Source: WFQV01 sp964611145 | GTDB taxonomy: Bacteria; Bacteroidota; Ignavibacteria; Ignavibacteriales; Melioribacteraceae | Direction: 5' to 3' | Assembly: GCA_964611145.1 (NCBI GenBank) | Contig: CAZSYM010000004.1 | Location: 46,915 to 110,914 of the forward strand | Length of the DNA stretch: 64,000 nucleotides | Shown here: piece by piece, positions 35,456-44,917 of the stretch | Position numbering within the stretch: position 1 is the first letter of the stretch | Layout of the letters: every line of letters begins with the position of its first letter | The notes under the pieces: model-generated | Databases searched by the model: none | The model's input: the letters and a program-made list of their open reading frames with translations, nothing else | Told to the model about the DNA's origin: nothing | Program-made: the position numbers and the translations under genes

Positions 35456-36199
35456 TTATAAAGGCAAACCCAAATTTATCTGAACCGTCGCTCCGAATTT
35501 TCCTCCTTCGAAGACGGGGAGCGTATTATTGCCGAGCGGAAATTCGTTTCCGTCCTCGTTTTCCAATTTGTCAATAGTGAAAATTCCGTAAAATGCCGTG
35601 CCTTCTAAACTGATGTAATTCGGGATAATGTGAATAATTAATCCCGTGCCTACGTAATAACTCAAGTCCGTTTTTACGGTTTCGTACGTAGAGACTTGCG
35701 TTTCGGAGTTTTTCGAATAGCTTCTTTCTATTTGTGAGTTGAAAATTGTGGCACCGCCCTCCAGCAGTTTTAAATCAAGGAAATTTAATATTCTGAAGCC
35801 GAAATCCAATCCGAGTCCCCAATAATTAAGTCTAATGTCCAAATCTTCTTTTTCGTCGGAAAAAGTGTTTATTACGTATTCGTGCCTTTCCTTCAGAAGT
35901 TGATAAAAACCTTTTGCCGTAACGAAGTAGCCACCGAAATCCGCCCGAAAAATATTCGCACCGAAACGATAACCTTGTGCCATACCGAACTTTTCTTCCG
36001 GTTCTTTTCCGCCCAATGTTTTTGCAACATACGAGTTGAAGTTTTCCGCGTTATATTCCTGAACGGTATAACCGCCATAAAATCCGCTCATACCCAAGCA
36101 TCCGAAACCGCACGTTTGAGCCTTTGAGTTCAGCGTTGCCAAGAACAAAACAACGATTATAGCTATACTTTTTTTTACAGTTCTGCCTTTGATTTCCAA
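35456..36199 (-). CDS. Exported small beta-barrel-like protein, unknown
   Basis: A 247-residue protein with a signal peptide (KKSIAIIVVLFLATLNSKAQ, with cleavage likely after KAQ). The mature part starts TCGFGCLG and has alternating strands (RFGANIFRADFGGYF, WGLGLDFGFRI, SLEGTAFYGIF) ending GATVQINLGL, as in eight-stranded outer-membrane barrels. I recognise no family. On the minus strand a TATATTTG box (36241-36248) is a possible -7 element about 40 bases upstream. The gene converges with apt. Confidence 0.65.
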   Translation of the reverse strand: MEIKGRTVKKSIAIIVVLFLATLNSKAQTCGFGCLGMSGFYGGYTVQEYNAENFNSYVAKTLGGKEPEEKFGMAQGYRFGANIFRADFGGYFVTAKGFYQLLKERHEYVINTFSDEKEDLDIRLNYWGLGLDFGFRILNFLDLKLLEGGATIFNSQIERSYSKNSETQVSTYETVKTDLSYYVGTGLIIHIIPNYISLEGTAFYGIFTIDKLENEDGNEFPLGNNTLPVFEGGKFGATVQINLGLPL

Positions 36200-36385
36200 A
36201 CCCCGTTAGTTCCCTTAACAAGTTTTTAAATATTACAGTACAAATATACAAAAAGGGAAAAGAATGCTGGAGAGTATCGGAAAAATTGCAGAGTTTTTCT
36301 TTATATAGCCGAATGTTCTGTTTACCACAGTTTAGAGAGATTTTTGTAATTTAAAAACTTTAATTAATAAAATTTTTAGTTAAGC

Positions 36386-37198
36386 ATGAATTTTGGCTTT
36401 TCCTTTCTGTTGACGGTTGAATACTTGATTGTTTTTATAGCATATTTGCTTGATGTTAAAGCGAGCGAATCTCATTTGTCCCGGGCCAAACGTTTCCTTC
36501 TGTTTGTTGCGCTTATTTCCCATTTGGTTTTTATTTTCTGGCTTTTTTCGAAGCTGAATTACTTCCCGCTTACGACTAAGAGCGGGCTTTTTACCTTTGT
36601 TGCTTTCGCTGTGGCATTTGTATATTTTCTATTGGAACTTCTGACGGAAATATACGGAACGGGCTTTTTGATAGTTTTCTTTTCTTTCCTTTTTCAAGCT
36701 CTTTCCGTAATTATGACAAAAGCGAATTCTAATCCTTCGAGAGCATTGTTAAACAATTATATTAGCTTTCATGTAATTGCTGTTCTCATTGGTTATGTAG
36801 CGTTTAGTATCTCTGCTGCGTACGGAACGATGTATGTGGTGCTTTCTTCAAAGTTAAAAAAAAATCGTTTCGATGCTTTTTTTAATAAACTCCCCAATCT
36901 GGAAATATTGTATAATTTATCGAGTGTGTCTTTTTATTTGGGATTCGTGTTGCTATCGTTGGCTTTGGCTATCGGCTTGTTATGGCTACCTACGATTTTC
37001 CCACAGACAAATTACGGTGACCTAAAGGTGGTATTGACCCTTACGATTTGGTTGATTTATTTCATAGGAGCCGTATTGAAGATTTTGAAAATAATACACG
37101 GTAGGAAATTTGTTTTCTTTAATGTTTTGACCTTTGTCTTTTTGGTCGCCGCCTCTGTAATTACCGCTTTTTTGAACCATTCTTTTCACACTTTTTGA
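36386..37198 (+). CDS. CcsA/HemX-like membrane protein (cytochrome c assembly family)
   Basis: A 270-residue protein with about eight membrane helices. It matches the CcsA/HemX family: HVIAVLIGYVAFSISAAYGTMYV contains the conserved helix with a histidine, and later helices end with FLNHSF, with a second histidine. HemX in Firmicutes lies directly upstream of hemA and affects glutamyl-tRNA reductase levels; CcsA proteins handle heme for cytochrome c. Here it is 4 bases upstream of hemA, the HemX position. The full WWD motif of CcsA is not evident, which favours HemX. First gene of the heme operon. Confidence 0.8.
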   Translation: MNFGFSFLLTVEYLIVFIAYLLDVKASESHLSRAKRFLLFVALISHLVFIFWLFSKLNYFPLTTKSGLFTFVAFAVAFVYFLLELLTEIYGTGFLIVFFSFLFQALSVIMTKANSNPSRALLNNYISFHVIAVLIGYVAFSISAAYGTMYVVLSSKLKKNRFDAFFNKLPNLEILYNLSSVSFYLGFVLLSLALAIGLLWLPTIFPQTNYGDLKVVLTLTIWLIYFIGAVLKILKIIHGRKFVFFNVLTFVFLVAASVITAFLNHSFHTF

Positions 37199-37202
37199 AA
37201 AA

Positions 37203-38498
37203 ATGAAGATTTACGGATTCAGCATAAATCATAGAACTTGCGATATAAAATTAAGAGAAAGTCTTGCCTTAGATGACGAGAATAAAAAACTTTTAATTGA
37301 ATATCTTAAAACCCACGGTGTAAAAGAGGGAATTGTGTTATCCACATGCAACCGTACTGAGATTTTTGTATTTGGCGACGATAAAGATTTCACCCTTGAG
37401 GATTTAATCAAGGCAATGCTCCGTGTAAAAAATATAATGGGGTTGAATGACGATAATTACGAGGTGTTTTATGACGATGAGGTTGTTAGACATCTTTTTG
37501 AGGTGGCATCTGGTATTGATTCCTTAATTGTCGGCGACAGCCAAATTCTCGGGCAAGTGAAAGAAGCGTTTCAGTTTTCAAGTGAGAATAATTTTAGCAG
37601 AGCTGTTTTTAACAAACTTCAGCTTGCAACTCTTAAGCTGGGCAAACGTGTTATTTCCGAAACTGTAATAGGTGAAGGGGCTATAACTGTTAGTTACGCA
37701 GCCATTAAGTTGATCGAAAAATATTTTAATACTCTCCACAATAAAAAGATACTGATTATCGGAGCGGGGGAAACCGCGGAACTTGCGGCGGTACACATTG
37801 CGGAGAAGCAACCGAAACGACTTTTCGTTACAAACAGAACCGAAGAGCGCGGGAAAGCGCTCGCTCGAAAACTAAACGGCGAGTTTATTGACTTTAACGA
37901 TTTCAAAAACAACTTATATGAATACGACGTAATCCTTTCCGCCACGTCGGCGCCCGAGTTTATTCTTACTTACGATGAAATAAAATCCGCGATGAAAAAA
38001 CGGCGCGGGAAAATTCTTGTAATTATGGACATCGCTCTACCGCGCGACATCGATCCGAAAGTAGCGGACCTTGACGAAGTTTTTTACCAGGATATTGACT
38101 CGCTGAATATTATTATCGATAAAAATATCGAACGCAGAAAAGCGGAAATTCCGAAGGTTAAGGAAATAATTGAAAATGAACTCGAACTTTTTTACGATTG
38201 GTTCAATACGCTTGACGTACTACCCACCATAAAACTTTTGCGCGCGTTTTTCGAGGAAATAAGACGCGACGAATATGAAAAGATAAAACACAAACTTCAC
38301 AAGCACGAACTTGAAAAAGTGGAAAATATGACGAAACGTTTAATCGGACGAATACTTCACAATCCGACGATTAATCTGAAACGCATATCCAAAGAATTGG
38401 AAAGCGAAGAAGAAAAAGCGGCTTATTACGAAATGATACGCGAATTGTTTAATCTTGACGAAAACGCTTCTGACGAAAATAAATCGGAAATTTTATGA
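37203..38498 (+). CDS. hemA: Glutamyl-tRNA reductase
   Basis: A 431-residue enzyme that reduces glutamyl-tRNA to glutamate-1-semialdehyde, the first committed step of C5 heme synthesis. The catalytic cysteine is in STCNRTEIF, the substrate motif is GDSQILGQVKEAF and the NADPH motif is IIGAGETAELA. The C-terminal dimerisation helices are present. Codon choice changes inside this gene. Before about 37760, Glu is 8 GAG to 6 GAA, and Arg is only AGA or CGT. After it, Glu is about 28 GAA to 5 GAG, and half of Arg codons are CGC. It ends in an ATGA overlap with hemC. Confidence 0.97.
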   Translation: MKIYGFSINHRTCDIKLRESLALDDENKKLLIEYLKTHGVKEGIVLSTCNRTEIFVFGDDKDFTLEDLIKAMLRVKNIMGLNDDNYEVFYDDEVVRHLFEVASGIDSLIVGDSQILGQVKEAFQFSSENNFSRAVFNKLQLATLKLGKRVISETVIGEGAITVSYAAIKLIEKYFNTLHNKKILIIGAGETAELAAVHIAEKQPKRLFVTNRTEERGKALARKLNGEFIDFNDFKNNLYEYDVILSATSAPEFILTYDEIKSAMKKRRGKILVIMDIALPRDIDPKVADLDEVFYQDIDSLNIIIDKNIERRKAEIPKVKEIIENELELFYDWFNTLDVLPTIKLLRAFFEEIRRDEYEKIKHKLHKHELEKVENMTKRLIGRILHNPTINLKRISKELESEEEKAAYYEMIRELFNLDENASDENKSEIL

Positions 38499-39424
38499 AA
38501 AAGAAAATAATTATAGGAACGCGCAAAAGCGATTTGGCTTTGTGGCAAGCGAATTTCGTTAAACGCGAAATAGAAAAGAAGAACAAAAACGTAACGGTGG
38601 AATTGAAGAAAATCGTTACGAAAGGAGATAAAATTCTCAACAAAGAATTGTCGAAAATCGGAGACAAGGGACTTTTCACGAAAGAACTTGAAAACGCTTT
38701 GTTGAGCGGAAAAATAGATTTGGCGGTGCACAGCCTTAAAGATTTACAAACCGAACTGCCTGCGGGCTTGAAACTCGCCGCGGTTACGAAACGCCACGCG
38801 CCCGAGGACGTTCTGATTGCGCGAAAAAAACGCATAACGCTCGAAGACTTGCCCGAAGGCGCAACCGTTGCAACCGGTTCTTTACGACGCAAAAGTCAAA
38901 TATTAAGCGTTCGTCCCGATTTGAAAATAGTGAACGTTCGCGGAAACGTTCCGACGCGCATAAATAAATTTCTTTCATCGAAATGGGACGCAATGATTTT
39001 AGCGCGCGCAGGAGTGGAAAGATTAAAATTGCAGAAACACATTTCGTCCGTAATTCCGACTTACATTATTTTGCCCGCAGTGGGACAAGGAGCGCTCGGC
39101 GTTGAAATTAAAGAAGGAAACGAATTCATCGAGGAAATTCTTGCGACAATTCACGATAACGACACTTACGTTTCCGCGCTTGCCGAACGCGCTTTTTTGC
39201 GAACACTCGAAGGCGGTTGCCAAACTCCCGTTGCCGCTTACGCGGAAGTGCGCGCTAACGGCTTGTATTTAAGCGGATTTGTCGGCTCGCTCGACGGCAC
39301 GGTTACTTTCAGAAAACGCGTGCGCGGAAGCAAATACGAACCGGAAAAACTCGGCGTTACGCTTGCTCGCGAAATGTTGCGCGCCGGTGCGAAAGAAATT
39401 CTTGACGAGATTTACGGCGGATGA
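38495..39424 (+). CDS. hemC: Porphobilinogen deaminase (hydroxymethylbilane synthase)
   Basis: A 309-residue enzyme that joins four porphobilinogens into hydroxymethylbilane. Diagnostic segments are GTRKSDLALWQA, HSLKDLQTELPAGL, GSLRRKSQ and the cofactor-binding cysteine in EGGCQTPVAAYAEV. Length is normal. It overlaps hemA and hemD by ATGA junctions. Confidence 0.97.
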   Translation: MKKKIIIGTRKSDLALWQANFVKREIEKKNKNVTVELKKIVTKGDKILNKELSKIGDKGLFTKELENALLSGKIDLAVHSLKDLQTELPAGLKLAAVTKRHAPEDVLIARKKRITLEDLPEGATVATGSLRRKSQILSVRPDLKIVNVRGNVPTRINKFLSSKWDAMILARAGVERLKLQKHISSVIPTYIILPAVGQGALGVEIKEGNEFIEEILATIHDNDTYVSALAERAFLRTLEGGCQTPVAAYAEVRANGLYLSGFVGSLDGTVTFRKRVRGSKYEPEKLGVTLAREMLRAGAKEILDEIYGG

Positions 39425-40185
39425 AAACCGAATACAAAATATTGATTACGCGCTCACGCGAGCAATCCGAAAAGGAATTGCGGGAATTACAAAGCGAGAA
39501 AATTTCATTATTCTTTTTCCCGACAATTGAAACGAAGCGCTTGAAACTTTCCGAAAAAGATTTGAGCGTAATAAAAAATTATTCATTGTTCGATTTTCTG
39601 ATTTTCACTTCCGCAAACGCCGTTAAGTTTTTTTTCGAAATCATCGAGCCGAGAAATTTTATTGCGCCGAATTCGCTTCATATTGCCGCGACGGGAGAAA
39701 AAACGGCGAAAGAGCTGGAAATGCTGAAAATAAAAGCCGATATTGTTCCGCAAGTTTTCAGCGCGGAAGGCTTGCTTGAAATGTTCGAAAAAGATTTGAG
39801 CGGAAAGCGTTTCTTAATTCCCGGCTCCAAAATTTCACGGAAAGTTTTGCGTGAAGAACTTTCTGCGCGCGGCGCGGACGTTGCGTTTGTTCCGCTTTAC
39901 GATACCGTAACAAAAAGCGCCCATTTTGAAGATATTAATAAATTAAAAATGCGAAAGCCCGATGCGTTTGTATTTACAAGCCCTTCTTCCGTTAAAGGAT
40001 TTCTCGACTTGCTCGAAATTGAAAACGCAGCGGAATATTTTTCCGATACGATTGTTATCCCGATTGGCGACGTAACCGCTCGTAGCCTTGAAAATAAAGG
40101 AGTAAATCCTTCCGCCATTCCCGAACGCTTTACGGTTCGCGATGCGGCGGTTCTTGCAATTAGTATTTTAAGAAAGGAAAACTGA
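39421..40185 (+). CDS. hemD: Uroporphyrinogen-III synthase
   Basis: A 254-residue protein of the fast-evolving HemD family, which closes and isomerises hydroxymethylbilane. The N-terminal ITRSREQSEKELREL, FTSANAVKFFFE and the later FTSPSSVKGFLDLL are conserved markers, with IGDVTARSLENKG near the end. Assignment is supported by position between hemC and hemE. Starts in the hemC stop (ATGA). Confidence 0.93.
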   Translation: MKTEYKILITRSREQSEKELRELQSEKISLFFFPTIETKRLKLSEKDLSVIKNYSLFDFLIFTSANAVKFFFEIIEPRNFIAPNSLHIAATGEKTAKELEMLKIKADIVPQVFSAEGLLEMFEKDLSGKRFLIPGSKISRKVLREELSARGADVAFVPLYDTVTKSAHFEDINKLKMRKPDAFVFTSPSSVKGFLDLLEIENAAEYFSDTIVIPIGDVTARSLENKGVNPSAIPERFTVRDAAVLAISILRKEN

Positions 40186-41229
40186 ATGAAAAACGATTTG
40201 TTTTTGCGGGCTTGCAGAAAAGAAAAAACGGAACGAACTCCCGTTTGGATTATGCGACAAGCGGGACGTTACTTGCCCGAATACAGAAAGATACGCGAGA
40301 AACACGATTTTATTACAATGGTAAAAACGCCCGAACTTGCCGCGGAAGTTACAATTCAACCCGTGGATATTATCGGTGTTGACGCGGCGATAATTTTTTC
40401 CGATATTCTCGTAATTCCCGAAGCGATGGGAATGCCTTATCAAATGATTGAGAAAACGGGACCGCGCTTCGAGAAAAAAATCGAAACTCGCGAAGATATT
40501 GAAAAACTAAACGCAAGCGGCGTTGCGGAAAAATTGCGTTACGTTTGTGATGCAGTTTCATTGACGAAAAAAGAATTAAACGAACGTGTGCCGTTAATCG
40601 GATTTGCTGGCTCGCCGTGGACTCTTTTCACTTACATGGTGGAAGGCGGCGGTTCGAAAAATTTTAAGAACGCGAAAGCCTTTATTTTCAATAACCCGAG
40701 CGACGCGCATCTTTTGCTCGATAAAATCGCCGACGCCGTAATCGAATATCTTTCCGCGAAAATCGAAGCCGGCATTGACGCGTTTCAAATTTTCGATTCG
40801 TGGGGCGGGGCGCTTGCGAAAAATCATTATTTGGAATTTTCGTTGCGTTACATAGAGAAAATCATCACTGCAATTTCCGACAAATACGATGTTCCCGCGA
40901 TTGTTTTCTCGAAGGGCGCTAATCATTCGCATGAAGAAATTGCAAAAGCTGGCGCCGATGTAATCGGTCTCGACTGGACGGCGTCGCTCGGCGAAGCGCG
41001 TAAAAAAACGAATGACGCCGTGGCGTTGCAAGGAAATCTCGACCCGATTTTGCTTTACGCAAACGACGAGAAAATAATTTCCGAAACCGAAAACGTCTTG
41101 AAAGATTACGGCAAGGGCGACGGACATATTTTTAATTTGGGACACGGAATTTTGCCCGACGTCGAACCGCGAAAAGCGAAATTGCTTGTTGACACAGTAA
41201 AAGAAAAATCCGGGAAATATCATGAATAA
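40186..41229 (+). CDS. hemE: Uroporphyrinogen decarboxylase
   Basis: A 347-residue enzyme that removes four carboxyl groups to give coproporphyrinogen III. Conserved parts are PVWIMRQAGRYLPEY, FSDILVIPEAMG, GFAGSPWTLFTYMVEG, FDSWGG and NLGHGILPDVEP. The start is ATG, immediately after the hemD stop. Eight-base overlap with hemN. Confidence 0.98.
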   Translation: MKNDLFLRACRKEKTERTPVWIMRQAGRYLPEYRKIREKHDFITMVKTPELAAEVTIQPVDIIGVDAAIIFSDILVIPEAMGMPYQMIEKTGPRFEKKIETREDIEKLNASGVAEKLRYVCDAVSLTKKELNERVPLIGFAGSPWTLFTYMVEGGGSKNFKNAKAFIFNNPSDAHLLLDKIADAVIEYLSAKIEAGIDAFQIFDSWGGALAKNHYLEFSLRYIEKIITAISDKYDVPAIVFSKGANHSHEEIAKAGADVIGLDWTASLGEARKKTNDAVALQGNLDPILLYANDEKIISETENVLKDYGKGDGHIFNLGHGILPDVEPRKAKLLVDTVKEKSGKYHE

Positions 41230-42598
41230 CACTAACATAGATTACAAACTGATTAAAAAATACGACAGACCGGGACCGCGTTACACGAGTTATCCGACCG
41301 CGCCCCATTTTTCCGAAAATTTCGACCGTGAGAAATACGAAGAAGAACTTCAAAAGGCGAACGACGAAAAACGCGAACTTTCGCTTTACGTGCATCTTCC
41401 TTATTGCGACACGCTTTGTTATTTCTGCGGATGCAATATGATTGTAAGCAACAACAGAAAGCGAATTCATTCTTACGAAGAATACGTTAAGCGCGAAATC
41501 GATTTGCTTCGCGAAAAATTAAATCCGGAAAGAAAAGTCGTGCAATTGCACTGGGGCGGCGGAACTCCGACGCACTTAAAGCCCGATGAAATTTACGATT
41601 TGGGCACGCATATTCGCAACTCTTTTGATTTTGCGGACGACGCCGAAGTCAGTTGCGAAATTGACCCGCGCGGAATGACGAAGGAACACGTGAGCGCGCT
41701 TCGCGAAAGCGGTTTTAATCGCGTAAGCATGGGCGTTCAGGATTTTAACGAAAAAACGCAAATTGCGGTTAATCGAATTCAGCCCGAAAATATTACGGTT
41801 CAGGTTATCGATTGGGCGCGCGAACTTGGTTTTATTAGCGTAAATATCGATTTGATGTACGGACTTCCGTTCCAAACGCCCGAAACGTTCTCGGAAACTC
41901 TCGACAAAATAATCGATATTTCGCCCGATAGAATTGCCGTATTCAATTACGCTCACGTCCCTTGGTTGAAAAAACATCAAGCGTTAATCAGAACCGAAGA
42001 TTTGCCGAAGCCCGAAGTTAAACTTGAATTGTTGAAACTTTCAATCGAAAAACTTACCGACGCAGGCTATGTGTTTATCGGAATGGACCATTTCGCAAAA
42101 CCCGACGACGAACTTTCTGTGGCTTTGCGCGAAAAGAAACTTTATCGCAATTTCCAAGGCTATTCCACGCGTAGCGGAGCGGATTTGCACGCCGCGGGAA
42201 TTACGGGAATTAGCCAGTTCGGAAGAATTTACGCGCAGAATCAAAAAGCGGAAAAGCCTTATTACGCAGACCTTGAACAAAACAAACTCCCGATTGCAAA
42301 AGGCTATTATTTAAACGACGACGACATTCTGCGGCGTAAAGTGATAATGAAAATCATGTGCGACTTCGAACTCGACTTTCGCGAAATAGAAAACGAATTC
42401 GGAATTGATTTCGAAAAATATTTCGCTTGGGGTTTGAAAAATATTCGCGAAATGATTGACGACGAACTTGTTGAAATTCAAGATAAAAAATTGATTGTGA
42501 AAAACACGGGACGCTTGCTCATACGCAACGTCGCAATGAATTTCGATGCGTTTATTGAGAAAAATATAGATAACACGAAATATTCGAGAACAGTATGA
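41222..42598 (+). CDS. hemN: Oxygen-independent coproporphyrinogen III oxidase
   Basis: A 458-residue radical-SAM enzyme that converts coproporphyrinogen III to protoporphyrinogen IX without oxygen. The cluster motif is in YCDTLCYFCGCN (CxxxCxxC plus the extra cysteine typical of true HemN rather than HemW). WGGGTPTHL, GVQDFNEKTQ and YGLPFQTPETF are HemN markers. Length is normal. It overlaps hemE (8 bases) and hemH (4 bases). An oxygen-dependent HemF is not encoded in the window. Confidence 0.97.
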   Translation: MNNTNIDYKLIKKYDRPGPRYTSYPTAPHFSENFDREKYEEELQKANDEKRELSLYVHLPYCDTLCYFCGCNMIVSNNRKRIHSYEEYVKREIDLLREKLNPERKVVQLHWGGGTPTHLKPDEIYDLGTHIRNSFDFADDAEVSCEIDPRGMTKEHVSALRESGFNRVSMGVQDFNEKTQIAVNRIQPENITVQVIDWARELGFISVNIDLMYGLPFQTPETFSETLDKIIDISPDRIAVFNYAHVPWLKKHQALIRTEDLPKPEVKLELLKLSIEKLTDAGYVFIGMDHFAKPDDELSVALREKKLYRNFQGYSTRSGADLHAAGITGISQFGRIYAQNQKAEKPYYADLEQNKLPIAKGYYLNDDDILRRKVIMKIMCDFELDFREIENEFGIDFEKYFAWGLKNIREMIDDELVEIQDKKLIVKNTGRLLIRNVAMNFDAFIEKNIDNTKYSRTV

Positions 42599-43548
42599 CG
42601 CAAGAGAAAATTGCCGTTGTTTTGTTAAATCTCGGCGGACCCGATAGTCTTGAAGCGGTAGAGCCTTTCCTTTACAATTTATTTAGCGACAAGGATATTT
42701 TCAAAATTCCGTTCGGGCAAAAATTCTTTGCGAAAATCATCGCAAGAAAACGCGCGCCGAAAGTTATCGAACAGTATAAGCAAATCGGAGGGAAATCGCC
42801 GATTAACGAAATAACCGAAGCGCAACGTTCCGCTTTGGAAAATGCGCTGCGCGAAGAAAATTGCAAGTGCGACGTTTTTACGGCGATGCGTTATTGGCAT
42901 CCGCTTTCGGAAGAAACCGCGTGGAAAATTAAAGAAGGGGAATACGACAAAATCGTTTTGCTTTCGTTGTATCCGCATTATTCAGCAGTTACAATCGGTT
43001 CGTCACTAAACGAATGGAGTAGAAAATTCAAACCGAAGAAAGAAGAACAAATCGTTATCGCTTCATATCACGACGATGAAAATTACCACAAAGCGGTTAA
43101 TGCGCGAATTGATGAAGCGTTGGCGCATTTTGAAAAAGCCGAAAAGGTTTTTATTCTTTTTTCCGCGCACGGCGTTCCCGAAAGTTTAATTAATAAAGGC
43201 GACCCGTATCAAAAGCAAATAATCGAAAGCGTCGAAATGATTATGCACGCGCGCGGGAAAAGCAATCCTTACGCGATAAGTTACCAAAGCAAGGTCGGTC
43301 CTGTTAAATGGATTGAACCTTCAACGGAAAATAAAATTCTGGAACTGGCGAAAGCGGGCGTTAAAAATTTGCTTGTCGTTCCGATTAGTTTCGTCTCCGA
43401 CCATCTCGAAACGCTTTACGAGTTGAAGAAAAAATATATGCGACTTGCGGTGGAATCTGGAATTAATAATTATAAAGTTAGCAACGGGTTGAACGATTTA
43501 CCGATATTTATAGATGCTTTAAAAAAAATTGTGTTGAAGAGATTATGA
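42595..43548 (+). CDS. hemH: Ferrochelatase
   Basis: A 317-residue enzyme that inserts iron into protoporphyrin IX. Markers are LLNLGGPDSLEAVEPFL, RYWHP, the catalytic histidine in FSAHGVPESLINKGDPY, YQSKVGPVKWIEPST and the second-site motif FVSDHLETLYE. It has ATGA overlaps at both ends. It comes before the oxidase hemY in gene order, although it acts after it. Confidence 0.98.
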   Translation: MTQEKIAVVLLNLGGPDSLEAVEPFLYNLFSDKDIFKIPFGQKFFAKIIARKRAPKVIEQYKQIGGKSPINEITEAQRSALENALREENCKCDVFTAMRYWHPLSEETAWKIKEGEYDKIVLLSLYPHYSAVTIGSSLNEWSRKFKPKKEEQIVIASYHDDENYHKAVNARIDEALAHFEKAEKVFILFSAHGVPESLINKGDPYQKQIIESVEMIMHARGKSNPYAISYQSKVGPVKWIEPSTENKILELAKAGVKNLLVVPISFVSDHLETLYELKKKYMRLAVESGINNYKVSNGLNDLPIFIDALKKIVLKRL

Positions 43549-44915
43549 ATACCCAAAAAATCGTAATACTCGGCGGCGGAATATCGGGATTAATCGCCGC
43601 GTATCGTTTAAAGAAAAACGGCATTGACATTACGTTACTTGAAGCGAACGCCGAGCCGGGCGGAACGATGCGCTCGGTTTTCGATAACGGTTATTTAATC
43701 GATTACGGACCGAACAGCGGACTTGAAACAACGCCGTTAATTAAAGAAATCGTAAACGACTTAAATCTCCAAGACGAATTCGTTTATGCAGACGAAACGG
43801 GAAACAAGCGTTACATATTGAAAAACGGCGAACTCTACGCTCTGCCTACTTCACCGCCAGCGTTTTTCAAGACAAAACTTTTTTCCGCTTCGGCAAAACT
43901 GCGTTTGCTCGTAGAACCGTTTATCGGGAAATCGGAAGACGGCTATTATCAGAGCATTGCGCAATTCGTCGAGAGAAGATTGGGAAAAGAATTTTTAACT
44001 TACGCTATCGACCCGTTTGTTTCCGGCGTTTATGCGGGCGACCCAAATAAATTGAGTGTTAAATCTGCATTCCCGAAGTTATATGCGCTTGAAGAAAAAT
44101 ACGGCGGATTAATAAAAGGAATGATAAAAGGCGCGAAAGAAAGAAAGCGACGCGCGGAAACATCGAAACAAAACTCGAAAATGTTTTCATTCAAAAGCGG
44201 AATGCAAACCTTGCCGAAAGCTCTTGCGAAATATTTGAGCGATGAAATAATTTACGGTGCAAGAGCGGAGACGGTCGTGAAAAATGAGAACGGAAAATAC
44301 GTCGTAAAATACAAGCTCGGAGAAAGCGAAGAAGAAATTATGGCGGATAACGTCATTTCCGCGCTTCCCGCTTATGCGGCGGCGAGTGTTTTCAAACAGC
44401 TTGATGAAAATTTACCGGGGAAATTACGCTCTGTATTCTATCCGAAAGTGATGGTGCTTTATTTGGGATACGATAAGAAAAACATTGGACGAGAACTTGA
44501 CGGCTTCGGCTTTTTAATTCCGGGCGTCGAAAAGAAAAAATTTCTCGGCGCGATTTGGTCATCGGTGATTTTCCCGAACCGTGCGCCGGAAGGCAAAGCG
44601 GCGTTCACTCTTTTTATCGGCGGAGCGCGAAAACAAGATTACGATTGGGATAATCCAGAAAAAATTATTGAAGAAGTTTTGCCCGAATTTTCCGAAATCA
44701 TGAAAATAAAAGGCGAGCCAGATTTGGTCAGATTTAAAGTTTGGCAGAAAGCTATTCCACAATACAATTTAGGTTATGTTGAGATTGAAAATTATTGCGA
44801 AAAGTTCGAGCGCGAAAATCCCGGAATTTTCCTAACGGGAAATTTCCGTCGCGGAATTTCCGTCGGCGATTGCATAAAAAATAACGGCGACGTAGAAAAT
44901 TTTGAAATAAAATAA
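43545..44915 (+). CDS. hemY: Protoporphyrinogen oxidase, HemY type
   Basis: A 456-residue flavoprotein of the HemY family (called hemG in many Bacteroidota annotations). The FAD motif is ILGGGISGLIAAYRL, followed by LEANAEPGGTMRS and the family markers YGPNSGLE, DPFVSGVYAGDP and FLTGNFRRGISVGDCI. It oxidises protoporphyrinogen IX using oxygen. Because hemN and hemH are present, the route is taken to be protoporphyrin-dependent; a coproporphyrinogen preference as in Firmicutes cannot be excluded from sequence. Confidence 0.93.
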   Translation: MNTQKIVILGGGISGLIAAYRLKKNGIDITLLEANAEPGGTMRSVFDNGYLIDYGPNSGLETTPLIKEIVNDLNLQDEFVYADETGNKRYILKNGELYALPTSPPAFFKTKLFSASAKLRLLVEPFIGKSEDGYYQSIAQFVERRLGKEFLTYAIDPFVSGVYAGDPNKLSVKSAFPKLYALEEKYGGLIKGMIKGAKERKRRAETSKQNSKMFSFKSGMQTLPKALAKYLSDEIIYGARAETVVKNENGKYVVKYKLGESEEEIMADNVISALPAYAAASVFKQLDENLPGKLRSVFYPKVMVLYLGYDKKNIGRELDGFGFLIPGVEKKKFLGAIWSSVIFPNRAPEGKAAFTLFIGGARKQDYDWDNPEKIIEEVLPEFSEIMKIKGEPDLVRFKVWQKAIPQYNLGYVEIENYCEKFERENPGIFLTGNFRRGISVGDCIKNNGDVENFEIK

Positions 44916-44917
44916 TA